64,000 nt of DNA from JBKBIP01 sp046297495 (GTDB lineage Bacteria > Planctomycetota > Planctomycetia > Gemmatales > Gemmataceae): NCBI GenBank assembly GCA_046297495.1, contig JBKBIP010000014.1, forward strand, positions 1 through 64,000, in the 5' to 3' direction. Every line of letters begins with the position of its first letter. Position 1 is the stretch's first letter. Under the pieces are notes generated by a model. It was given only the letters and a program-made list of their open reading frames with translations. It was not told where the DNA came from and did no database searches. Shown piece by piece: positions 9,642 through 18,196 of the stretch. The position numbers and the translations under genes are program-made.

Positions 9642-12600
9642 TGAGTCCAGCTCTTGGCTGTCGGCTTCGATCACCGGCAAGGGGAGCAGGCCGCTTTTCT
9701 GTTCCACGTAAGGGCGGGATTGAGTGATACGGCACATCCGTGCGAAATCACATCGTTCCGTGCAGGTGTCCAAGCGTGGTCGCAGATGAAAGGCCCCCTG
9801 GCGAATGTGTTCTACAAGAGTTGTCACCCATTGTTCCAACTGTTCCCGCACGCGCTGCCAGCCGCTGGGGTCGTTGAGCCAGGGCGTCTGGTTCCGGCCA
9901 GCTGCGGGCGTCACCGGTTTGGGGCCATCTTTGTCCACCACCAGCCAGTAGGCCAAACCCAGCGGGCGGGCGCGGCGTCCTGCCAGGATGACTTTCTCCA
10001 CCGCCAAGGCGTACAAGGTCAGCTGGAGGCGACTAAACTTCATCAGGTCTTGCTTGTTGTAATGATGGGCTTTCCCCGTCTTGTAATCGATGATCCAGAA
10101 ACCAATCTCCCCCTCCAGCTCGACCCAGTCGATACGGTCCACGCGCCCGCCCAGGCGGACTTCGGTGCCGTTGACCTGGATGATCAAAGGTTCGGTCTTG
10201 GGTTCCGCCGGCGTCTCCTTGAAGCCGAAACTGGCCTCGAACAGATAGGGTTGCGGCAAGATATTCACTTTACGCCACGGTTCGATGAATTTTTGCCACT
10301 GCGCAGCGTAGCGTTCCGCCCACCGCCGCAGCCGTTGCCCTTCCAGCTGCCACAGCACCTTGGTCGCGGGACTGGGGGCGCGTTCGATGTCTTCCTGAAT
10401 GGCTTTGTCCAGGTGCTGAACCAAACGCACGCTGGCCTCCGTGTTGGGCTGATGCTGACCAACGGCTTTCAATTCCTCATGCAAGCGTGTCAACGCCCGG
10501 TGAAACGCTTGGCCGCGGCGCGTCTGCTCGATCTCCTCGCGTGGGTCCTCGAACGGTTCCAACCGCAGGACATGGCGCATGAAAAAACGAAACGGACAAT
10601 CGATGTAGCTTTCCAACGCCGTCGGGCTGAAGACCTTCTCCGGGCCGTACTCCGCCGCCAGCTCGCGCACGATCAGCGGATGGCGCAGCGCGCCATCGAA
10701 GGCATTGTGATGCTTGTCCTCGAAGCGATAATGGGCCAGCGCGTGGGCGGCGTGGAGATTGGCGATCAGATCGCTGGAAGCGACCCGTCCGGAGTGATGA
10801 GGAAGAAGCGAAGGATTGGAATTTTCTCTCAGGCACAGAGCCAGGCGCACGCGCTGCTCGGCGGGGGACAAAGGCTCATCGCTGTCGTAGCCTTCGATCA
10901 GCATGTGGCGGCGCTGGCGAACCTGGTGGATGGCCTCTGGGGTGAAGCAATCCAGCACGGTGTTCAAGAAGGAGCTGGGAAGAAGTGGTTGCCCCTTGTC
11001 ATCCACGGCGGGATAGCTGAGAAACAATTGCCGCTGCGGCCGCGTGACCAGCCGATAGAACAACAGCATCTCATCCGGCATCATATCGACCAGACAAGGC
11101 AGATCGCGCAAGCCGGCCTGGCGCAACGACAGGCGTTCGGACTCGTCGAACAACGGCGTCGCTGCCGTCAGCCGGGGAAAGCCGCGTTCGCCCAAGCCCA
11201 TCACGAACAGATAGGGCACATCCAGCGTTACGGCCAGCTCGGCGGACAGGACGCGCACGCGACCGACACCGCGCGGCGTGCGGGCCAAGCCGACCCCCGC
11301 CGCCAGGATGCTCAACAACCGCGCGAACTGCCCCAGGTCCCGGAGCCGGCCGCCGAACAAGCGCTCCTCTAACCGGCCCCACTGCTCCAGCTCGTCCCAC
11401 AGCCGGCGCAGCGCCCGTTGGTCGCGGTCGTCCTCGGCGGCGGCGCTGGTCAGTCCTAGGTTATCGGCGAAACGCCGCAACCACACCGTGAACTGGAGCA
11501 CGTCGCCGCGTGCCGGGGCGCTGTCCCAGGCCGCGAAGAAGCGTTGCAGGAAGGGGCGGCAGCGCAGTGCCAGTTCGTGCTTGCGGCGGTGCAAGTGTTC
11601 GGCGGCCTGTTCATCCTCCAGCAGAGGCGGCGGGTTGTCCGCCCAATTCTGGACCGCTCGCAGATACGCCGCGCGGTCGCGTGGCTCGTTCAGCAGCCGC
11701 AGCAAGACTTCCGCTTGCCAGGCGATGGGCACCGGCGTGCCTGCGGGCGGAGTCGCTTCCGGCCAAGTGGGGCGGAAATACGTGCTCCGGAGCAAGGCCG
11801 TCACCCCCCCGAAGGGCCAACCTTCCTCCGACAAGCGCAGCGCCCGCGTCAGGGTGGACACGGCGGCGACACGCAACAGCGGCTCGGCCCCCTCGATGTC
11901 CACGGGAATGCCGTACTCCGTGAACACCTCGCGCGCCAGATCGGCATAGGGGAGCAGGTCACGCATGGACACTAGAATATCATCCGGCGGCGTACCTTGC
12001 CGCAGCAAGGTCTTGATGGCGCGGGCCACCAGGCGTGCCTCACCAAGCAAACCGGGCGCTTCCAACAGCCGCAGCCCCTCGGCGTTGTCCGATACCTGCA
12101 CCTTGCGGGCCGGTCGAAACAACTGCCGTTCGAGGTGCGCCAAGCCGGCGGGACGGAGCACGTCGGCTGCCGGGCCAAGTCCCTCCCTCAGGTTTTGACT
12201 ATCAGTCATCATGACCGTGGATTGTATCGCGCGCAACCGTTTCAGTGTCAGCTGCGGCCGGCGGAATAACTCCGCCCGCTCGTCCCCCGTCTCGTTGGGG
12301 AGCGTGATCCATAGCTCAGTCACCCATTGACATAAAAATTGCAAAATATCATGCTGGGTGCGCGTCAAGTCGGTGAAGCCATCGACGAACACGGCACGAA
12401 CGCCAGCGAACGGCGCCCGCCGGCCGCGCCTCAGCAAGTCGCGCGCGTACCAGTAGCGCCCTTCCACGTCGTACAGACGATGCCGCACCAAGTGTTCCTG
12501 ATAGCGGGCGTACAGGCGGGTACATTGCAAATCCTTGGGAGCAATGCCGTCTGAATCCAGGAAGGAGAAATCGTTGGAAGGTTCTGATTCGGCCGCGCTG

Positions 12601-13076
12601 AACAGAGGCTCCGGCGTCTCTCCTGGCCCGCGCTGCCGCAGCCGAGCGGCGTGGGCGAACTCCCTGGGCCAAATCTCATTCCGCTTTAGCTCCGACAGCA
12701 GGGCCAACATCGCTTCGGTGAAGCCGCGCGTGTCGCTGACTTTGTCGAAGTGCGGCAGCTCCCCCTTGTCCCGCATCTGCATGATCAAATCACTGACCAG
12801 CAACCGCTTTTGCAGCTCGGACAACGGCTGGGCGGTCGGATCGTTGACACGGATGATCTCTTCCACGAAATCTTGGAACGTCCACACGTTCGGGGCCAAA
12901 CAACCTGGTAACCCGGCCAGCAAGCGCGGTTTGAGCTGCTCGACGGCGCGGCGAGTCGGCGCCAACCAGAGCACTTGACCAAACCCCGCGCCGGCCAGCT
13001 CGTGGTAACGCCGCATCAGACGCCGGCTTTTCCCCGTCCCAGCGGGACCACAGAGTAGGTGAACTTGGGCAGTCAT
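9630..13076 (-). CDS. AddB-like PD-(D/E)XK nuclease with iron-sulfur cluster and UvrD-like N-terminal region
   Basis: 1148 residues. It begins with a Walker A motif (CGPAGTGKSRR) and WLAPTRRAVEQLKPRLL as in the degenerate helicase half of AddB/RexB. The C-terminal nuclease has GRVDRIDW, then IDYKTGK (about residues 970-1000). A cysteine near 827 (YIDCPFRFF) plus the late CTERCDFARMC (about 1102-1114) form the spaced four-cysteine set that holds a 4Fe-4S cluster in AddB-type nucleases. This would process broken DNA ends for recombination. No addA gene is within the window, so the partner is unlinked or absent. The start ATG directly precedes the Walker A segment, as in relatives. Confidence 0.88.
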   Translation of the reverse strand: MTAQVHLLCGPAGTGKSRRLMRRYHELAGAGFGQVLWLAPTRRAVEQLKPRLLAGLPGCLAPNVWTFQDFVEEIIRVNDPTAQPLSELQKRLLVSDLIMQMRDKGELPHFDKVSDTRGFTEAMLALLSELKRNEIWPREFAHAARLRQRGPGETPEPLFSAAESEPSNDFSFLDSDGIAPKDLQCTRLYARYQEHLVRHRLYDVEGRYWYARDLLRRGRRAPFAGVRAVFVDGFTDLTRTQHDILQFLCQWVTELWITLPNETGDERAELFRRPQLTLKRLRAIQSTVMMTDSQNLREGLGPAADVLRPAGLAHLERQLFRPARKVQVSDNAEGLRLLEAPGLLGEARLVARAIKTLLRQGTPPDDILVSMRDLLPYADLAREVFTEYGIPVDIEGAEPLLRVAAVSTLTRALRLSEEGWPFGGVTALLRSTYFRPTWPEATPPAGTPVPIAWQAEVLLRLLNEPRDRAAYLRAVQNWADNPPPLLEDEQAAEHLHRRKHELALRCRPFLQRFFAAWDSAPARGDVLQFTVWLRRFADNLGLTSAAAEDDRDQRALRRLWDELEQWGRLEERLFGGRLRDLGQFARLLSILAAGVGLARTPRGVGRVRVLSAELAVTLDVPYLFVMGLGERGFPRLTAATPLFDESERLSLRQAGLRDLPCLVDMMPDEMLLFYRLVTRPQRQLFLSYPAVDDKGQPLLPSSFLNTVLDCFTPEAIHQVRQRRHMLIEGYDSDEPLSPAEQRVRLALCLRENSNPSLLPHHSGRVASSDLIANLHAAHALAHYRFEDKHHNAFDGALRHPLIVRELAAEYGPEKVFSPTALESYIDCPFRFFMRHVLRLEPFEDPREEIEQTRRGQAFHRALTRLHEELKAVGQHQPNTEASVRLVQHLDKAIQEDIERAPSPATKVLWQLEGQRLRRWAERYAAQWQKFIEPWRKVNILPQPYLFEASFGFKETPAEPKTEPLIIQVNGTEVRLGGRVDRIDWVELEGEIGFWIIDYKTGKAHHYNKQDLMKFSRLQLTLYALAVEKVILAGRRARPLGLAYWLVVDKDGPKPVTPAAGRNQTPWLNDPSGWQRVREQLEQWVTTLVEHIRQGAFHLRPRLDTCTERCDFARMCRITQSRPYVEQKSGLLPLPVIEADSQELDSSPA

Positions 13077-13141
13077 GGCATCTCGATGCTTGGCTATACT
13101 TGGATCGGTTGAGTTTGGCCTTTAGGTTGGATGAGCGCGGG

Positions 13142-13190
13142 CGCGAAACGCTGAATCACCAAGCCACGACATCGGAAAGTGATTATTCGG
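13142..13190. repeat. Interspersed repeat, CGCGAAACGCTGAATC family
   Basis: CGCGAAACGCTGAATC at 13142-13157 is followed about 13 bases later by CATCGGAAAGTGAT. The same two blocks in the same order occur at 50117-50160. The reverse complement core (GATTCAKCGTTTCGCG) is found in further intergenic copies near 19.8, 35.8 and 57.4 kb. Here only one half of the palindrome remains. Confidence 0.65.
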
Positions 13191-13303
13191 CATTCCGGTA
13201 ATATCCATAGAGAAGTCGCCGATGCCGCTGCCTTTTCCAGCCACTCACCCTATGGATTATCCTATTATATCATTGCATTCCACCTACCTTTGGGCACTGC
13301 TAT

Positions 13304-13415
13304 TCTCTAAAGTGGTTCTGCCGCTCCTTCGGAGCTAGGCGGGGAGGCCAATTCCCTTCTTCCCAGGGGCTGACGCCCCTGGCTATGAGCGGTCGCCCCT
13401 ACGGGGCTTTAGAGA
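13304..13415. repeat. 112-bp element with 9-bp terminal inverted repeats and three internal hairpins
   Basis: The ends TCTCTAAAG (13304-13312) and CTTTAGAGA (13407-13415) are perfect inverted repeats. Inside are three small hairpins: GCTCC-TTC-GGAGC (about 13322-13334), CCAGGGGC-TGAC-GCCCCTGG (13363-13382) and GCCCC-TAC-GGGGC (about 13395-13407). The design resembles a cloverleaf, or a miniature mobile element. No coding frame of note crosses it. Only one copy is seen in this window. Confidence 0.7.
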
Positions 13416-13522
13416 TGGACGCGAACCCAAATCGTCAGTACGGGCAGTCCGCGCTTCCTGTTCCAGGTTCGCGTGACGAACATCCCTGCCGGAGTAATAT
13501 GACACGAAAGAGAATCACGCCA

Positions 13523-13567
13523 AGCACGCAGCGCTAGCAAGTGCGGTATTTGCTAGCGCTGCGTGCT
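13523..13567. repeat. Perfect 18-bp hairpin, copy 1 of a covarying palindrome family
   Basis: Left arm AGCACGCAGCGCTAGCAA (13523-13540) pairs perfectly with right arm 13550-13567 around a nine-base loop. A sister copy lies at 35954-35998 with the same arm and loop lengths. Both are preceded by CGCCA. It lies 47 bases before the S58 peptidase start and has no T-run, so it is not a typical terminator. Confidence 0.85.
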
Positions 13568-13613
13568 CGGCGGAACTTTTCTGCCAGGGTAATATCTTCC
13601 TTGCCGGAGGAAT

Positions 13614-14780
13614 ATGATGCGCTTGTTTGATGGCTTCTTCCTGGGTTCGTTCTTTGGAGTTTGGCTCATGACTGCCGCCGTCGCTGCCGCTGACAAGCCG
13701 CGCGCCCGGGATGTGGGGGTTCCCTTCGAGGGAACGCCGGGGCCGCGCAACGCCATCACCGATGTCGAAGGAGTGGCAGTCGGCCAGGTGACGCTCATTG
13801 CCGGTAATGGGAAGCTGCAAGTCGGCAAAGGACCGGTGCGAACGGGAGTGACGGCGATCCTGCCGCGTGGCAAGTCCGCCGCCGATCCGGTGTTCGCCGG
13901 CTGGTTCGCGCTCAACGGCAACGGCGAGATGACCGGCACCACCTGGATTGAGGAATCGGGCTTTCTCGAAGGGCCGGTGCTGATCACCAACACGCACAGC
14001 GTCGGCGTGGTGCGTGACGCGGTCATTGCCTGGCAAGTTAAGAACAGCAAGTCGCAACAAGCTTGGGCCTTGCCGGTGGTCGCCGAGACATATGACGGCT
14101 GGCTCAACGACATCAATGGCTTCCACGTCAAGGCCGAGCACGCCATCGCCGCCATTGAAGGGGCCAAAGGGGGACAGGTCGCGGAGGGGAACGTCGGCGG
14201 CGGCACCGGCATGATCTGCTTTGAGTTCAAAGGGGGCATCGGCACCTCCTCGCGCCAGCTGCCCCAAAAGCATGGGGGCTACACGGTCGGCGTGTTGGTG
14301 CAAGCGAACTTCGGCCTGCGCTCCCAGCTGCGCGTCGCGGGCGTCCCGGTTGGCCAGGAGATCCGCGATGGGGCCTTCCGTGATCAGGACAGCGGCTCGA
14401 TCATCGTCGTGGTGGCCACCGACGCCCCGCTGCTGCCGCACCAGCTCAAGCGGCTGGCGCGCCGGGTGTCACTGGGCCTGGCCCGCACCGGCAGCATCGC
14501 TGGCAACGGCTCCGGCGACCTCTTTTTGGCCTTCTCCACTGCCAATCCCGGCGCTGCCCAGCCAGAAGGGATCGCTAAACTTCAGATGCTCCCCAACGAG
14601 CAAATGGGTCCCCTCTTCGACGCCACCGTCCAGGCCACCGAGGAAGCGATCCTCAACGCCCTGATCGCCGCCGAGACCATGACCGGCCGCGACGGCCACC
14701 AGGTCATCGCCTTGCCCCACGACAAGTTGCGTGAAGTGTTGCGGAAATATAATCGATTGGAGGAAGGGGGGAAGAGGTGA
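13614..14780 (+). CDS. S58 family peptidase (DmpA/BapA-like L-aminopeptidase/D-esterase), exported
   Basis: 388 residues with an N-terminal signal sequence (hydrophobic through VWLMTAAVAAADKP). The family hallmark is visible: GTPGPRNAITDVEGVAVGQVTLI near the mature start and GTGMICFEFKGGIGTSSR at about residues 197-214. There the chain self-cleaves to expose the Ser/Thr nucleophile, giving alpha and beta chains. HSVGVVRDAVI and the later TGSIAGNGSGDLFLAFSTANP are also conserved. It probably trims N-terminal or beta-amino acids from short peptides in the periplasm. Two adjacent ATGs (13614, 13617) follow GCCGGAGGAAT; either may be used. Confidence 0.93.
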   Translation: MMRLFDGFFLGSFFGVWLMTAAVAAADKPRARDVGVPFEGTPGPRNAITDVEGVAVGQVTLIAGNGKLQVGKGPVRTGVTAILPRGKSAADPVFAGWFALNGNGEMTGTTWIEESGFLEGPVLITNTHSVGVVRDAVIAWQVKNSKSQQAWALPVVAETYDGWLNDINGFHVKAEHAIAAIEGAKGGQVAEGNVGGGTGMICFEFKGGIGTSSRQLPQKHGGYTVGVLVQANFGLRSQLRVAGVPVGQEIRDGAFRDQDSGSIIVVVATDAPLLPHQLKRLARRVSLGLARTGSIAGNGSGDLFLAFSTANPGAAQPEGIAKLQMLPNEQMGPLFDATVQATEEAILNALIAAETMTGRDGHQVIALPHDKLREVLRKYNRLEEGGKR

Positions 14781-14793
14781 GGATTTTCAGCGT

Positions 14794-15573
14794 TCACTTC
14801 AAGAATCCGCTCCGCACTGCGACTTCCGCGCTGATTTGATCGTTGAGCGGATCATCCAGGGCGAGCAGGTGACGAAGCGGCGGCGAGAGTTCTTCTTGCG
14901 TCTCCCGGCTTAGCCAGCGTTTTTGGTGGAGCTGCTGCGGCTTGTCACGTCGGCAGTAGAAAGCGTGCAGGGCCGTGCGCGATTTTGGGGTGCGGTTGGC
15001 GGTGGCGCCGTGCCAGAGGTGGGCGTTCATCACCACGACCGTGCCGGCTTTGCCCGTGATGAGCACTTCATCAGGATGCGGCGCGGTGGGATCGTCCAAC
15101 ACTTCTTGCGGCAATCTCCGCCAGCGATGCGACCCGGGGACCAGGCGGATCGCTCCGTTGTCCGGCGTGAAATCATCGAGCAGCCAGACGGTATTGCACA
15201 CCCAATAGCCTTGGTCATCGGCGACGGCGGCCATGTCGGCGTGCAGCGGCTGGGTCGTGTCCAAGAAGGGTGGAGCGGAACGCACGTTGAGGCTGCTCAG
15301 CTTGAACTCCGGCCCCAGCACGTGGCGCACACATTCGAGAATACCCGGCAAGGCGATGATCACGCGAAACAGCTCCCCCTTGTCCACCAGATTCGCCAGC
15401 CGCCGCGCCCCTGGTTCCTGCTTGAACTCCGCGCCGGCGTGGTCCCCTTCCTCGGCGAAGAGCTGGTCCACGCGCTGGCGCAAGGAGGTCAACAATTCAT
15501 TCCCCATGAAGTTGTCGAGGACCAGGAATCCCTGCTCGTCTAGTTGTCGCTTATCGCTGTCAGAGAGTGACAT
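14794..15573 (-). CDS. Phytanoyl-CoA dioxygenase (PhyH) family Fe(II)/2-oxoglutarate-dependent oxygenase
   Basis: 259 residues. The iron facial triad is readable as His111-x-Asp113 (PLHADM) and His188 (LWHGAT), with Arg199 (SRTALHAFY) placed to bind 2-oxoglutarate. VPGSHRWRRLP between them is the typical PhyH turn. It should hydroxylate a small molecule; the substrate is unknown. ATG 15573 is used (MSLSDSDKRQL); the upstream frame begins only with TTG. The gene lies 31 bases downstream of the enolase-superfamily gene on the same strand, so the two probably share a transcript and perhaps a catabolic pathway. Confidence 0.9.
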   Translation of the reverse strand: MSLSDSDKRQLDEQGFLVLDNFMGNELLTSLRQRVDQLFAEEGDHAGAEFKQEPGARRLANLVDKGELFRVIIALPGILECVRHVLGPEFKLSSLNVRSAPPFLDTTQPLHADMAAVADDQGYWVCNTVWLLDDFTPDNGAIRLVPGSHRWRRLPQEVLDDPTAPHPDEVLITGKAGTVVVMNAHLWHGATANRTPKSRTALHAFYCRRDKPQQLHQKRWLSRETQEELSPPLRHLLALDDPLNDQISAEVAVRSGFLK

Positions 15574-15604
15574 GGCCACGCAGACTCCACGAAATGGCAA
15601 TGGA

Positions 15605-16708
15605 TCATTTCGATGTTGAGGCTACCCGCACCCCCAGTCCCGCTTGTTCCGGCACGAAGAGACGGTCGGTTTCGTAGCGGAGGGGTTCGGTGCTCAGCGC
15701 TTCCTCGTAATAGAGGGGGCCGATCAGATCGCCAGGGAAGCGCTCGCACTGGAGGTTGGCGGTGCAGACGGTGACATGGGCCATGGCGGCGGTGGCGACT
15801 TCGCGTTCCAGATTGCTGCCAATGGTGCAGGGGATGCCAGCGGCTTCGGCGATCTTGGCGATGTGCTGGGTCGGACGGATGCCGCCGTGCTTGCCGGGGT
15901 AGAGGCTCAACACGTCGGCGGCTTGATGGCGAATCACCTCCAAGGCGTCGTGCGGCGTGAAGACGCTCTCATCGGCCATGAGGGGGATGCCGCTGCGGCG
16001 ACGCACTTCGGCCATCGCGGCATGGTCGCCCCGGCGCGTCGGCTGCTCGAACAGGGCCACGTTCAGTTTCTCGAAGCGGGCCGCCGCCCAGACCGCTTGC
16101 GCGACGGTGTAGCCGCCATTGGCATCGACCGACAGCCAGGTGTCCGGGCCGATGGCCTCACGGACGGCCGTGAGCCGGTCCACATCGATTTGCGGATGTT
16201 CGTGCCGGCCCACCTTGACCTTGATGGATTGCCAGCCGCGTTCGACCATCTGCCAGGCCCGTTGCGCCGCCAGCTCCGGCTCCACGGCCCCCACGACGAA
16301 CTTCAAGCGAACGGAGGCCGATTCCTTCCCCCCCAGCAGTTTATAGACCGGCACGCCAAGCAGCTGTCCCTGCAAATCGAGCAAGGCCATTTCGACCGCC
16401 CCCTTGGCGAAACTGTTGCCGAACACGGCCCGCTCCATGCGCCGGCTGATCCATTCGCTGTCAAACGGATCGGCCCCCACGACGAACGGCTGCAAGACTT
16501 CCTCGATCAAAGCGATGGTGCCGGTCTGCGTCTCGCCGCTCCAGACGCTGGTGACACTGGCTTCCCCCAGCCCCACCCTGCCGGAGTCGTCGCTGATCCG
16601 TGCCAGCACGTAATGGCCGCGCAAATGCTCTCCCAACGAGCTGATGATGGCCAGATCCGGACGCACCTTGCCGACAATAGGCTCGGCTTGCACGGCGGTG
16701 ATGGTCAT
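15605..16708 (-). CDS. Enolase superfamily enzyme (muconate cycloisomerase/dipeptide epimerase-like)
   Basis: 367 residues with an N-terminal capping domain and a TIM barrel. The superfamily's catalytic set is complete: Lys163-x-Lys165 (SIKVKVG), metal ligands Asp195 (VDANGGY), Glu221 (FEQPT) and Asp246 (MADES), and Lys273 (YPGKHGG). The KxK/D/E/D/K pattern is that of the muconate lactonizing enzyme subgroup, which includes cycloisomerases, o-succinylbenzoate synthase and dipeptide epimerases; the sequence alone does not fix the substrate. ATG 16708 is chosen because AGGAGA precedes it. It is followed closely by a PhyH oxygenase gene. Confidence 0.92.
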   Translation of the reverse strand: MTITAVQAEPIVGKVRPDLAIISSLGEHLRGHYVLARISDDSGRVGLGEASVTSVWSGETQTGTIALIEEVLQPFVVGADPFDSEWISRRMERAVFGNSFAKGAVEMALLDLQGQLLGVPVYKLLGGKESASVRLKFVVGAVEPELAAQRAWQMVERGWQSIKVKVGRHEHPQIDVDRLTAVREAIGPDTWLSVDANGGYTVAQAVWAAARFEKLNVALFEQPTRRGDHAAMAEVRRRSGIPLMADESVFTPHDALEVIRHQAADVLSLYPGKHGGIRPTQHIAKIAEAAGIPCTIGSNLEREVATAAMAHVTVCTANLQCERFPGDLIGPLYYEEALSTEPLRYETDRLFVPEQAGLGVRVASTSK

Positions 16709-16772
16709 GAGAAAATCTCCTGTCGCAAGAAAAACCAAGCGGGAATAGTCGTTGTCCGGCCATCCACATCTT

Positions 16773-16840
16773 CTGGCGCGCGGCGGGGTTGATCCCTGCC
16801 GGACGCCCGCGCGGTGGGGATCGACCCCGCCGCGCGCCAG
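16773..16840. repeat. Long GC-rich palindrome (GGCGGGGTTGATCCC family)
   Basis: Arms 16773-16796 and 16817-16840 are 24 bases each and pair with a single T-G wobble around a 20-base loop. The unit CGGCGGGGTTGATCCCTGCC recurs in altered form twice at 56149-56214. It sits between the PQQ gene stop and the next gene start on the same strand. It could stop transcription, but there is no T-run, so it is better seen as a repetitive palindrome. Confidence 0.8.
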
Positions 16841-16856
16841 GAACTTTTACTGCTCA

Positions 16857-18149
16857 CTATTCCCCAATGCAATACAAATGTCGATTCGAGCGCACGTACA
16901 AGCGTCCTCTATCGAAGGCGGGGCTGGCGTTGAATTCGGCGCGGTCGCTCAAATCGTTCGTGGCCAGTAGCTCAAACTGAGGACGAGCGGCGACCACGAA
17001 CATGCGGCCATTGCGGGTGAGGTAATATATTTTGCCATCGACCAAGAGCGCGGAAGCGTACACCTGACCCGCCCGGTCGAGGCGTTGTTCGTAGAGCAAT
17101 TTGCCGGTCTTGGCCTCGGCGCAGTAGGCAATGCCCAAGTTCTCGTGCATCCAATACAGATAGCCGTTGTGCAGCACCGGCGACGTGACGTTCGATCCTT
17201 TGTTGCTGGTCCAGAGTCGGTGGGTTCTCGTGACATCCCCTTGACCGCCGGCGCGAACCGCCAAGCCCGCCGTCCCCGACCGGCCGCCGAGTGCGCAAAT
17301 GATGCCATTCTCCGCCACCAGGCTGGGCACCATGTACCAGCCGATGTCCGTGGCGCAGTTCCAGATCGGCTTGCCGGTGTCCGCGTCAAAGCTGAGAATT
17401 TGTCCCGGCACGGCGACGATCACTTCCGTCTTGCCGCCCACTCGGGGCAAGAGGAGGGGCGTGTTCCACGCTTCCCGAATGCGCGGCGCGCTCCACACCC
17501 GTTGGCCCGTCTTCTTGTTCAAGGCGACTAGCGACTCGCTTTCGACACTGGCATTGACGATCAGCAAATCCTTGTGCAGCACCGGCGAGGCCGCCGATCC
17601 CCAGCCATTGAGACCAGAGCCGACATCCGCATGCCACAATTGGCGGCCGTCATGATCGAACGCGAAGACCCCCGCCTTGCCAAAGAACGCATACACGCGC
17701 TCGCTGTCCACAATGGGAGTGTTCGAGGCGTAGCCGTGCCCTTCCCGAATGCTGGCTTGTTCTGGCAACCGCGACGGGACTTCCTGTTGCCACAGCAGCT
17801 GGCCATTGTCGCGGCGCAGGCAGAGGACGTGGCGTTTCAGGTTTTGCATGGCGCCACCGGGTTGGCCAGGGACGTTGTAGCCAGTGTAGCTGGTGAGGAA
17901 AATTTTCTCGCCGAAGATCACCGGGCTGGACGTGCCCGCGCCGGGCAACTCGGCTTTCCAAATGATGTTTTGCGTCTGACTCCAGCGCAGCGGTCCCCCT
18001 TTTTCCGTGCTGATCCCGGACCCGCCTGGCCCGCGAAACTGGGGCCAATCGGCGCGGCTGTCCGATGCGCCCCGCGCTATCAGGAACAAGGCACCGAGAA
18101 ACCAAACGGAGCGGCTCACGAATCTCATGCCACGAAACGACCTCAACAT
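16857..18149 (-). CDS. Exported PQQ-binding-like beta-propeller repeat protein
   Basis: 430 residues. A basic N-terminus and hydrophobic stretch (SVWFLGALFLIARGAS) form a signal peptide, and the mature protein starts ADWPQFRGPGGSGIS, the standard opening of the family. Repeated blades follow, with motifs such as VSRLPEQASIREGHGYASNTP, AFDHDGRQLWHADVG, ALNKKTGQRVWSAP and ADTGKPIWNC. Such propellers occur widely as secreted planctomycete proteins; most do not bind PQQ and act as scaffolds or have unknown roles. ATG 18149 (GAGGAG upstream) is preferred to an in-frame start at 18215 or one at 18128. Confidence 0.9.
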   Translation of the reverse strand: MLRSFRGMRFVSRSVWFLGALFLIARGASDSRADWPQFRGPGGSGISTEKGGPLRWSQTQNIIWKAELPGAGTSSPVIFGEKIFLTSYTGYNVPGQPGGAMQNLKRHVLCLRRDNGQLLWQQEVPSRLPEQASIREGHGYASNTPIVDSERVYAFFGKAGVFAFDHDGRQLWHADVGSGLNGWGSAASPVLHKDLLIVNASVESESLVALNKKTGQRVWSAPRIREAWNTPLLLPRVGGKTEVIVAVPGQILSFDADTGKPIWNCATDIGWYMVPSLVAENGIICALGGRSGTAGLAVRAGGQGDVTRTHRLWTSNKGSNVTSPVLHNGYLYWMHENLGIAYCAEAKTGKLLYEQRLDRAGQVYASALLVDGKIYYLTRNGRMFVVAARPQFELLATNDLSDRAEFNASPAFDRGRLYVRSNRHLYCIGE

Positions 18150-18196
18150 GACCAATCTCCTCAATGGGACTGGGAACGCGGTTCCAACATGATAAA

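Larger units (their letters stand above)
13077..13613. other. Repeat-rich intergenic region (no gene found)
   Basis: 537 bases between the divergent nuclease and S58 peptidase genes. No convincing coding frame is present. It holds three different repeat elements (13142-13190, 13304-13415, 13523-13567; listed separately). Three imperfect copies of TGCCGGAGGAATAT also occur, near 13490, 13578 and 13602; the last supplies the ribosome-binding site of the peptidase gene. Promoters for both divergent genes must lie here, but I cannot point to convincing -35/-10 boxes. Confidence 0.7.

Noticed and set aside
9654..11372. Long open frame (572 codons) antisense to the AddB-like gene
   Set aside because: It mirrors the codon bias of the opposite strand, has no ribosome site or recognisable domain, and the AddB frame has clear motifs throughout.
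13523..13567. Hairpin considered as a rho-independent terminator
   Set aside because: It is in front of a gene start, has no T-run, and recurs as a family; a repeat element fits better.
15644..16792. Long open frame antisense to the enolase-superfamily gene
   Set aside because: The opposite strand has a complete catalytic set; this frame is low-complexity His/Gly/Asp.
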